A stretch of 18,579 nt of DNA, from positions 1 to 18,579 of the forward strand of contig CALJLV010000048.1 in NCBI GenBank assembly GCA_937982505.1, read 5' to 3'. A program made the translations under genes and the position numbers. Below, in pieces: positions 13,198 to 18,579 of this stretch. The notes under the pieces were generated by a model. That model saw only the letters and a list, made by a program, of their open reading frames with translations. It ran no database searches and was not told the origin of the DNA. How positions within the stretch are numbered: the first letter of the stretch is position 1; each line of letters begins with the position of its first letter. The stretch comes from an uncultured Desulfobacteraceae bacterium (GTDB taxonomy: Bacteria; Desulfobacterota; Desulfobacteria; Desulfobacterales; UBA2174).

Positions 13198-13407
13198 CTA
13201 TGGCTTGTAAGCAACCGCATCAATCTCGACGGCCGCTCCACGTGCCAGTTCGGCTCCACCAACCGTGATACGTGCGGGGGGATCACTGCCCATCATTTCA
13301 ATATAGGCCAGATTCATTTTTTGTTCCCAATGTGCCGGAAACATAAATAAAATTTCCCGCAATGACTGCATGGCAAAAGGCAGGGAGACGGCCAAGACCG
13401 GATACAT
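13198..13407 (-). pseudogene. RidA/YjgF-family C-terminal fragment
   Basis: The 69-residue frame ends in LREILFMFPAHWEQKMNLAYIEMMG, PPARITVGGAELARGAAVEIDAVAYKP. This matches the second half of RidA (reactive enamine/imine deaminase, about 125-130 residues), including the PAR.TV and VEI.A elements. The N-terminal half with its strand pairs is absent and the first 14 residues are unrelated. RidA works as a trimer with sites at subunit interfaces, so this piece is not expected to function. Confidence 0.65.
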
Positions 13408-13489
13408 TTACTTTTTTTGCCTTCATTTTTCGTTCTCCTTGAGAAGATGCTCACGCACCTACTATCATAGATTACCATCTATGAGATGA

Positions 13490-13508
13490 GCCCAACGTTT
13501 AAGTGGGC
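13490..13508 (-). other. attC-like core (integron recombination site remnant)
   Basis: On the minus strand CTTAAACGTTGGGC ends in GTTGGGC, which fits the integron core GTTRRRY, preceded by an L'-like CTTAAAC. GCCCA/TGGGC pair across it. A full-length attC cannot be drawn because the 5' half is missing or merged with the methyltransferase fragment end. Confidence 0.3.
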
Positions 13509-13510
13509 AT

Positions 13511-13792
13511 TCATGCCTTCCCAAAGGCTTTGAAGAAGGTGTGGCAGAAGGTCCCATCTGACTCGGTCGTTCGATACAGGTCCTTGATTCCGTTGTCAAA
13601 CGTTATGGGATCGATGATACCCTCATCAATCGCCGATTGACGCACCCCCTCAATCATCGCCGTGAATGTCTTTTTTGTGAATCCTTCAACCAGTTCAGGT
13701 TTACTGGAATCAACATACACCATCCGAGGGGATACCCGTACATCATTATAACCCGCTTTAACCAGCTTTCTTTTCTTCCTAAAGCATTGCAA
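13511..13792 (-). pseudogene. SAM-dependent methyltransferase, C-terminal fragment
   Basis: The 93-residue frame holds LVKAGYNDVRVSPRMVYVDSSKPELVEGFTKKTFTAMIEGV, IIDPITFDNGIKDLYRT and GTFCHTFFKAFG. This is typical of the last third of class I SAM-dependent methyltransferases of about 270 residues (the GY..V.VSPR strand and the following helical cap). The SAM-binding motif I half is absent, and the sequence just upstream is a non-coding GC-rich palindromic stretch resembling an attC. The fragment is probably dead. Confidence 0.6.
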
Positions 13793-13868
13793 CTAACGTG
13801 ACCACCACCAGAGAGAATGGAGCGCAGCGGAATTCCCGTCCGAGTGGGCGCCATTGTTCTGTACCGCT

Positions 13869-14708
13869 CTACGCCTTCTTGGCTATAACTGCAAACTCGT
13901 GCGCATTTCGATCATAAGGGGTTCCCGCGACATCCGAATAAACCCCGTCAACAAAAAATCCTCCCTCAACGAACTCCTCCTCCAAGTCCTCCAGGGTAAA
14001 ATATTGCAGCCAGTTGTATACCGTCCTGGTGCGCTGCGCCTCGACAATCGTGTACTTGTCAAGGGCAACCTTCTCGCCATGATATTTGAAGGTATTTAGA
14101 AAACCATAGTACTTGTTTGGCGACCAGAATCCGTTGAGCAGGTTTGCTTCGTATGTCGCCACCTCTTCCCTTTGCTCAAAGGCCGCAAATGAATAGACGT
14201 CAAGAAGGACCGAGCCGCTTGGCTTTAGAATCTTCTTGAATTTGTTCAGAATCCCTCTTCTTTGGGTTGGGCTCAGGGCGCAGAAGTCGCACATGATCAT
14301 CAGTACAAGGTCGAAACGGTCCTCGGTTTCGAAGTCCAAGTAATTCTGTTTTACGTATTTGATGTTCAACTGGTCGCGAGCGGCGACTCCCTTGGCGTAC
14401 TCGATGGATCTTTCCGAGAAATCGATGCCCGTCACCTTCGCCCCGCGCTTGGCTAAGCGCGCTGTGTACAATCCCGGCCCGCAGCCGAAATCCGCAATAG
14501 TGGTGCCCCTATCGACGATGAACCGGGACGCGATCCATTCCACCGATCGATCGATGAACTCCGCCCTGCGCGATGAAACATCGATAGCCTCATCGAGGTG
14601 AAACGAGAGCATCTGCGCTGAGGTATGCTCGTCGGTCCATAGATCGCTGGCAGTGTAGAATTCGAACGGTTCAGGACGTTCGTTGATTTTTTCCAACTCT
14701 TCAAACAT
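13869..14708 (-). CDS. Class I SAM-dependent methyltransferase
   Basis: This complete 279-residue methyltransferase has motif I, TTIADFGCGPGLYTARLAKRG, at about residues 68-88, then the acidic end of strand 2 in VTGIDFSERSIEYA, the FDLVLMIMCDFCALSP motif IV region and LKPSGSVLLDVYSF (post-motif helix and strand). The C-terminal cap with WLQYFTLEDLEEEFVEGGF is common among small-molecule methyltransferases. Substrate is unknown. It lies between attC-like sequences and beside a second broken methyltransferase, so it may be an integron cassette. Confidence 0.85.
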   Translation of the reverse strand: MFEELEKINERPEPFEFYTASDLWTDEHTSAQMLSFHLDEAIDVSSRRAEFIDRSVEWIASRFIVDRGTTIADFGCGPGLYTARLAKRGAKVTGIDFSERSIEYAKGVAARDQLNIKYVKQNYLDFETEDRFDLVLMIMCDFCALSPTQRRGILNKFKKILKPSGSVLLDVYSFAAFEQREEVATYEANLLNGFWSPNKYYGFLNTFKYHGEKVALDKYTIVEAQRTRTVYNWLQYFTLEDLEEEFVEGGFFVDGVYSDVAGTPYDRNAHEFAVIAKKA

Positions 14709-14723
14709 TGTTCACCATCTATC

Positions 14724-14776
14724 GCCCAGCATCAGCTGCGGCACCCAGCGCCGTCCACTGCATGCTGTCGTTAGGC
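14724..14776. other. attC-like integron recombination site
   Basis: The 53-base segment has the attC order R''-L''-L'-R' on the plus strand: GCCCAGC (14724-14730), CAGCTGC (14733-14739), GCATGCTG (14760-14767) and GTTAGGC (14770-14776). The L arms pair with one extrahelical base, a structural hallmark of attC, and GTTAGGC is a perfect core. R'' deviates at one key base (AGC for AAC). Orientation is ambiguous because the extra base would fit a minus-strand array better. No integrase gene is in the window. Confidence 0.45.
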
Positions 14777-14803
14777 ATTCCGTCACAGGGCCAAACAATC
14801 ATG

Positions 14804-16447
14804 CTACTGCTGGTTCTCCATTGCTTGCGTCGGCAATGGCGACAGCCCGAGTTCTTTCAGAAACGCGTTGTGCTTCGCCGTTGATTCACGAATTTCCTTC
14901 TCGATATCGACCAACTGTTTATGCGTGGCCGACAGGTCGATCTCCGCTTCCGGCTCGGCTGTGCTGACGTACCGCGAGATATTCAGGTTGTAGTCGTTCT
15001 CTTCGATCTCCTCCATCGGCACCCGTCGGGCGTACCGCTCCTCTTCCTTGCGGTGCCGGTAGGTGTCGACGATCTTCTTGATGTGCGCGGGGTTCAGATA
15101 GTTTTGCCGCTTGCCCTTCTCGAAGTGTTCGGCGGCGTTGATGAACAGCACGTCATCCGGCTTCTTGCACTTCTTGAGCACGAGAATGCACACGGGAATA
15201 CCCGTGGAGTAGAACAGATTGGCCGGTAGGCCGATCACCGTGTCGATGTGCCCGTCGTCGAGCAGCTTCCTGCGGATCGCCGCCTCCTTGCCGCCACGGA
15301 AAAGCACGCCGTGGGGCAGGATGATGGCCATCACGCCTTCATCCTTGAGGTAGTGAAACCCGTGCAGCAGAAAGGCGAAGTCGGCCGCGCTTTTCGGCGC
15401 CAGCCCGTGGTTCTTGAACCGCATGTCTTCGCCGAGGGCCTCGTTCGGGTCCCAGCGGTAGCTGAACGGCGGGTTGGCGACCACCGCGTCGAATATCGGC
15501 TTCTTGGCCGGGTTTTGCTCGCGGAGCATGTCCCAGTCGTTGGTCAGCGAATCGCCGTGGTAGATCTCAAACTCCGAATCCTTCACCCCGTGCAGCAGCA
15601 TGTTCATGCGGCAAAGGTTGTAGGTGGTGATATTTTTCTCCTGGCCGTAGATCATGCCGACGCTGCCTCCGGCGTTGACCACGCGATTGCGGACGTTCAA
15701 GAGCAGCGACCCCGACCCGCAGGCAAAGTCCAGCACGCTTGCCAGCTTCTTTCGGGGGCCGGTCTCGGGGTCCTGGCCGTCGAGGGTGACGATGGCGGAG
15801 AGGATGTCGCTGATGCGCTGGGGCGTATAGAACTCCCCGGCCTTCTTGCCCGACCCGGCAGCGAATTGGCCGATCAGGTATTCGTAGGCATCACCCAGCG
15901 TGTCGGAATCGGTCGAGAACTCAGCCAGCCCCTCGGCGATCTTCTGGATGATCGTGCAAAGTTTATCGTTGCGGGTCTGGTAGGTCTTGCCCAGCTTCTC
16001 CGAGCCGAGGTTGATCTCCGAGAACAGCCCGGAGAAGGTGCTTTCAAACGATTCGTTCTCGATGTACTTGAACCCCTCCTGCAGCGTGTTCAGCAGTTCC
16101 CCGTTCTGCGTCCGGGCCATGTTGGCGATATTCGCCCAAAGATGATTTGGCTTGATGACGTAGTGGGCCTTGCGGCGCATCTGTTTTTCGAACGCGGCGA
16201 TGTCGCCGGCGTTGTCGTCGTACCACACCGACAGCGGCGTCCGGCCGCCGTTGCCGACCGCGTTCGGATCAGGATAGTCCCGCCCCAGTTCCTTCCGCGC
16301 CGCCTTCTCGTAATTGTCCGATAGATAGCGCAGGAACAGGAACGCGAGCATGTAATCACGGAAATCATCCGCGTTCATCGCCCCGCGCAGTTGGTCGGCG
16401 ATGTTCCAGAGGGTCTTGCCCAGTTGTTTCTGGTTGTTTTCAGTCAT
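14804..16447 (-). CDS. hsdM: Type I restriction-modification methyltransferase subunit HsdM
   Basis: This 547-residue adenine N6-methyltransferase subunit is complete. The N-terminal helical domain (LGKTLWNIADQLRGAMNADDFRDYMLAFLFLRYLSD) precedes the catalytic domain. SAM-binding motif I is DFACGSGSLLL at 240-250 and the catalytic motif IV is NPPF at 325-328. EFYTPQRISDIL (205-216) is the usual HsdM signature. The ATG at 16447 is chosen because it follows AGGAAAAG and starts the conserved region. HsdM with HsdS forms the methylase. Here no intact hsdS or any hsdR follows, and the normal order is disturbed, so activity is doubtful unless partners lie elsewhere. Confidence 0.95.
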   Translation of the reverse strand: MTENNQKQLGKTLWNIADQLRGAMNADDFRDYMLAFLFLRYLSDNYEKAARKELGRDYPDPNAVGNGGRTPLSVWYDDNAGDIAAFEKQMRRKAHYVIKPNHLWANIANMARTQNGELLNTLQEGFKYIENESFESTFSGLFSEINLGSEKLGKTYQTRNDKLCTIIQKIAEGLAEFSTDSDTLGDAYEYLIGQFAAGSGKKAGEFYTPQRISDILSAIVTLDGQDPETGPRKKLASVLDFACGSGSLLLNVRNRVVNAGGSVGMIYGQEKNITTYNLCRMNMLLHGVKDSEFEIYHGDSLTNDWDMLREQNPAKKPIFDAVVANPPFSYRWDPNEALGEDMRFKNHGLAPKSAADFAFLLHGFHYLKDEGVMAIILPHGVLFRGGKEAAIRRKLLDDGHIDTVIGLPANLFYSTGIPVCILVLKKCKKPDDVLFINAAEHFEKGKRQNYLNPAHIKKIVDTYRHRKEEERYARRVPMEEIEENDYNLNISRYVSTAEPEAEIDLSATHKQLVDIEKEIRESTAKHNAFLKELGLSPLPTQAMENQQ

Positions 16448-16504
16448 TGTCTTTTCCTGTCCCTGCTCACTGTTTTCGTTTCTTGATCTTCGCTTCAAGC
16501 GCTT

Positions 16505-16982
16505 TCAACTCGGCTTCGTCCTGTTGGTCGGCTTCTTTGGCTTCGTCTCTTTTGCGCTGCTGTTCGTATTCCAGTGCATAAGGCCGAAGTATGGGTCATC
16601 CGCGTTGGCCTCCGTGATAAGTTCGGCGGCGGTTTGCCGCGTAACGGCATAGATCAGAAGGTTCTGCACGCCGGAACTGCACTCCACGGGGCGAACGCAC
16701 CCGGTACCCCACAGCCAGAATTGCGTCCAGGTTATAGAGTGTGACAGGACGACGGACCTCACGACTGCCTTCGATTTGAACTACCGAGGATTCCTCGGCA
16801 GTTGCTTCCCGAATCAGTTCTCCGTCCTGATAAATGTTTTTGAGATGCAGGCCGACATTGTCCACACTTACATCGAACAACTCCGCCATTCCCCTCTGGG
16901 AAAGCCAGACCGTCCGCCGATCCGTCCGGAGTTTGATCTGGCTTCGGCCGTCCTGGGTGGTGTAAATAATCAGGTCGTTCAT
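16505..16982 (-). pseudogene. rhuM: RhuM-family protein, internally deleted
   Basis: From the ATG at 16982 the first 105 residues match RhuM: MNDLIIYTTQDGRSQIKLR, VWLSQRGMAELFDVSVDNVGLHLKNI, EGSREVRRPVTLYNLDAILAVGYRVRSPRGVQF. The frame then degenerates. In the neighbouring frame VQNLLIYAVTRQTAAELI and DDPYFGL match the late part of RhuM, so about half the gene (normally near 330-340 residues) is deleted at a short GTGCAG repeat with a change of frame. RhuM genes are common passengers between hsdM and hsdS. Its start codon overlaps the stop of the upstream RAYT as ATGA. Confidence 0.75.
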
Positions 16983-17767
16983 GATAAATTCTTGGGCGCG
17001 CCGACGTCCCCGTCGGCATGGGATCTGGGAGCGCCGTTGTCCCCGTCGGCATTGTCAAAGAAAGCACTCGACCAAGGCCAGGCTTCAGCGGCATTGCAAA
17101 GTCCAGCTTTTACTGGATTCTGATGGATGTATTCGACAGCTCTTTGGTAATGCCCGGCATCACGAATGTAGCGATCCCAATACTCCCGCATCCAAAGTTG
17201 TTTGGAAAAGGGAATCTTTAATGAAAGTTGCTCGTTCTTTCCCAATACCCAGCGCGCGCTATACGATTTCCACCCTTGCACAATGGTGGCCAGATCTATC
17301 AAGGGCTCGATCAGTACATGGACATGATTGGGCATGATACACCAGGCATGGAGATGGTATCGCTCGCCATGGAAATACAGGAAAGAATTCTGGACATACT
17401 GCGCAACATCAGGGTGCGCGAGCGCACAGCAGCCCATACCGGCATCAAGCCACTCCTCGATGCGCTTGCGGCGCTCAACCTCCCGCTGTTTTTCGGATAG
17501 ATGCCCAAGCTCTGCCTTTAACTCGGTCAGCTTCGTTTGCGGAAGACTATCGGCAAGGCGGTAGGTAACGAACTGGATAAGGTGCGGGGCGTCACAATGG
17601 GGAAGATAGCCACGCGAATACCAACCCCTGGGAGCGCCATCTCTGGGAGCGCCATCTCTGGGAGCGCCGACGTCCTCGTCGGCTTTATTCCTATGCTTGC
17701 CGACGTCCCCGTCGGCCCGAGGATGTGTCATGCCGACGAGGACGTCGGCGCTCCCAGCGTTGCTCAT
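16979..17767 (-). CDS. REP-associated tyrosine transposase (RAYT), copy 2
   Basis: This 262-residue RAYT belongs to a different subgroup from the one at 9432. The core runs from RGWYSRGYLPHCDAPHLIQFVTYRLADSLP through the HUH motif IMPNHVHVLI, an acidic-basic KQLWMREYWDRYIRD block and YQRAVEYIHQNPVKAGL with the likely catalytic tyrosine, to EAWPWSSAF. The ends, about 45 residues at the N-terminus and 30 at the C-terminus, are low-complexity and are encoded by its own REP repeats (GSADVLVG, ADEDVGAPRDGAPRDGAP, ADGDVGAPKN). It lies 2 bases after hsdS and overlaps rhuM by ATGA, so it is expressed within the restriction operon. The true start may be internal, near the core. Confidence 0.85.
   Translation of the reverse strand: MSNAGSADVLVGMTHPRADGDVGKHRNKADEDVGAPRDGAPRDGAPRGWYSRGYLPHCDAPHLIQFVTYRLADSLPQTKLTELKAELGHLSEKQREVERRKRIEEWLDAGMGCCALAHPDVAQYVQNSFLYFHGERYHLHAWCIMPNHVHVLIEPLIDLATIVQGWKSYSARWVLGKNEQLSLKIPFSKQLWMREYWDRYIRDAGHYQRAVEYIHQNPVKAGLCNAAEAWPWSSAFFDNADGDNGAPRSHADGDVGAPKNLS
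17000..17017. repeat. REP palindrome, family B, copy 1
   Basis: GCCGACG-TCCC-CGTCGGC is a 7-bp stem with a four-base loop, a few codons before the RAYT copy 2 stop. It encodes ADGDVGAP. Confidence 0.8.
17033..17050. repeat. REP palindrome, family B, diverged copy 2
   Basis: GCCGTTG-TCCC-CGTCGGC is a family B copy with two changed stem bases, 15 bases from copy 1. Both are preceded by the same GGGNGCG box and code for ADGDNGAP in the transposase. Confidence 0.65.
17628..17668. repeat. 15-base tandem repeat, 2.7 copies
   Basis: CTGGGAGCGCCATCT occurs at 17628-17642 and 17643-17657, and its first 11 bases recur at 17658-17668 leading into the next REP. It encodes repeated DGAPR in the RAYT N-terminus. 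CTGGGAGCGCC is the conserved flank of the family B REP, so the tandem array grew from the REP head. Confidence 0.85.
17658..17683. repeat. REP palindrome, family B, copy 3 (forward)
   Basis: The CTGGGAGC head is followed by GCCGACG-TCCT-CGTCGGC (17666-17683). The whole 26-base unit has an exact inverted copy at 17732-17757. Confidence 0.85.
17699..17716. repeat. REP palindrome, family B, copy 4
   Basis: GCCGACG-TCCC-CGTCGGC, identical to copy 1, lies between the inverted pair formed by copies 3 and 5. Confidence 0.8.
17732..17757. repeat. REP palindrome, family B, copy 5 (inverted)
   Basis: GCCGACG-AGGA-CGTCGGC followed by GCTCCCAG is the exact reverse complement of 17658-17683. Together they make a BIME-like inverted doublet of two 26-base units at the very start of the RAYT frame, encoding SNAGSADVLVG. 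Confidence 0.85.
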
Positions 17768-17769
17768 GT

Positions 17770-18526
17770 TTAAACCTCCTCCGGTGCGGGGAAAAGCTGC
17801 TGCATCAGGCCGCGTTTGTGTTGCTTGAGAGCGTCGATCTTCGCCGCCTGCGCGGCGATCCGGCGGTCGAGGGCGGAGAGGCAGTCGGCGATACGTTGTT
17901 GTTCGGGTTCGGCTGGAACCAGCAACGGGATTGACGCGAAGTCGCCAAAATACAGGCGTAACCGATCGAGGGTCAAACCTCGCGAGTAGGCCATGAGGAG
18001 ATGCAATATCGCGGGCCGTTTGAAAAGCACATCAAAGAAAGCAGGGCAAGTCCCTTTCTTTGGTTTGAGAACGACGTATGCAGGGCTGACCATGCAATCT
18101 TCGGGGGCGACACCGCACGCACCTTGCCACATCCGCATCATGTTATAAGCGATGTCGTTCTTGTGGGCCTTCTTGTTTCCAGTGGGATCTTCGATGTCAT
18201 AGAAATTTCGGTCAAAGGTAGAGCGCAAGACCATGCCGTCATTGATTGTCACTGAGTAGATAGGTAACCCTGTCTGACCCTTTTCTTTGCGTTGACTAAA
18301 CAAGCTGCCCGCCTTTTTTCCCTCCCACTCCCCCTTATCCCGGAACTCGGGGAAGCGGAGGCGGGGTTGGGTTTGGCCGGGTTGGGGGAAGAGTTGCTGC
18401 ATGAGGCCGTTCTTGTGGTCGCGCAGGGCCGCCAGCTTCCGCCCCTCCGCCGCGATCAACCCGTCCAGCGAACTCAGACACTCGGCGATCTTTTGTTGCT
18501 CTTGGTTCGTCGGTGGGAGTGGGAGT
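17770..18526 (-). pseudogene. hsdS: Type I restriction specificity subunit HsdS, 5'-truncated by an IS end
   Basis: The remaining coding part begins at the IS junction with QLPLPPTNQEQQKIAECLSSLDGLIAAEGRKLAALRDHK and continues through the central conserved KNGLMQQLFPQPGQTQPRLRFPEF. A second target-recognition domain follows (about 150 residues), then the C-terminal repeat EQQRIADCLSALDRRIAAQAAKIDALKQHKRGLMQQLFP. The two near-identical helical repeats are the normal HsdS spacers. The whole first recognition domain is missing upstream, and the frame meets a TGA three bases inside the IS end. A TTG at 18459 could still start a half-HsdS of 229 residues; half-size subunits can sometimes dimerise. 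Confidence 0.85.
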
Positions 18527-18579
18527 TGTCAATGGTCACCCTAATGGAGCCACCCATGGTCACCTTAATGGGGCCATTT
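18527..18579. mobile_element. Terminus of an IS21-like insertion sequence (continues past the window)
   Basis: From the TG at 18527 the sequence departs from hsdS and contains two 21-base direct repeats, 18532-18552 and 18556-18576, that share 19 bases (ATGGTCACC.TAATGG.GCCA). Multiple short terminal repeats next to a TG...CA end are characteristic of IS21-family elements. The transposase genes lie outside the window, so the family is inferred from the end only. Confidence 0.6.

Noticed and set aside
13466..13483. CATAGAT-TACC-ATCTATG hairpin as a terminator
   Set aside because: There is no T-tract on either side and the stem is AT-rich and weak; no function is assigned.
17628..17757. Short spaced repeats as a CRISPR array
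   Set aside because: Repeats are 15-26 bases, partly inverted, without regular unique spacers, and they lie inside a coding frame; they are REP/BIME units.
18529..18531. TGA upstream of hsdS as a recoded codon
   Set aside because: It lies inside the IS terminus, beyond the point where HsdS similarity ends, so it is a junction stop.

Overview
The window is GC-rich DNA that reads like a strictly anaerobic sulfate-reducing or related Desulfobacterota (deltaproteobacterial) genome. The lineage is inferred from four things: a PAS/sigma-54 activator beside an Hmc/Ohc-type membrane redox operon, a large multihaem cytochrome, dense [4Fe-4S] proteins, and two apparent UGA-encoded selenocysteines. No rRNA, tRNA or phylogenetic marker beyond rpoZ is present.

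Layout. 34-1791 (+) is a housekeeping run in which each gene overlaps the next: rpoZ, a TtcA-type tRNA thiolation enzyme and folE2. A hairpin separates it from a convergent PAS-AAA+-Fis sigma-54 activator (1836-3197, -). Divergently, a -24/-12 promoter (3394-3409) precedes a four-gene operon (3437-7930) joined by ATGA overlaps: a TusA-like protein lacking its catalytic CPxP cysteine, a Tat-exported four-cluster ferredoxin, a NrfD/HybB-type quinol-interacting membrane protein, and a 13-haem octahaem-tetrathionate-reductase-like cytochrome. This is an Ohc-type quinone/periplasmic cytochrome complex. 7931-8292 holds its terminator and a dead LysE fragment. 8293-9420 is an MFS transporter. 9432-10130 is a REP-associated tyrosine transposase (RAYT). 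10183-10680 (-) is a C_GCAxxG_C_C redox protein and 10785-11864 (-) a [4Fe-4S] protein. 11983-14776 is a patchwork of mostly minus-strand gene fragments and complete small genes (PhzF, RidA remnant, two methyltransferases, one broken) with integron attC-like sequences. 14804-18579 (-) is a damaged type I restriction-modification locus: hsdM, a deleted rhuM, a second RAYT, and an hsdS cut by an IS21-like end at the window edge.

Main discovery. Two genes are each interrupted by one in-frame TGA exactly where their families carry a conserved, functional cysteine, and each TGA is followed at SECIS distance by a hairpin. (1) In the octahaem cytochrome the TGA (6617-6619) replaces the Cys of the INNFC motif, which I recall as active-site Cys64 of Shewanella OTR. 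The haem-ligating Lys lies exactly 89 residues downstream, as in OTR. (2) In the C_GCAxxG_C_C protein the TGA (minus strand, 10611-10609) replaces the first signature Cys. Both would be missed or split by standard gene calling. If real, the first is a selenocysteine at the catalytic centre of a multihaem cytochrome coupled to the quinone pool.

A second theme is that both RAYT genes carry palindromes of their own, distinct REP families inside their reading frames, so that the repeats encode protein termini and linkers.
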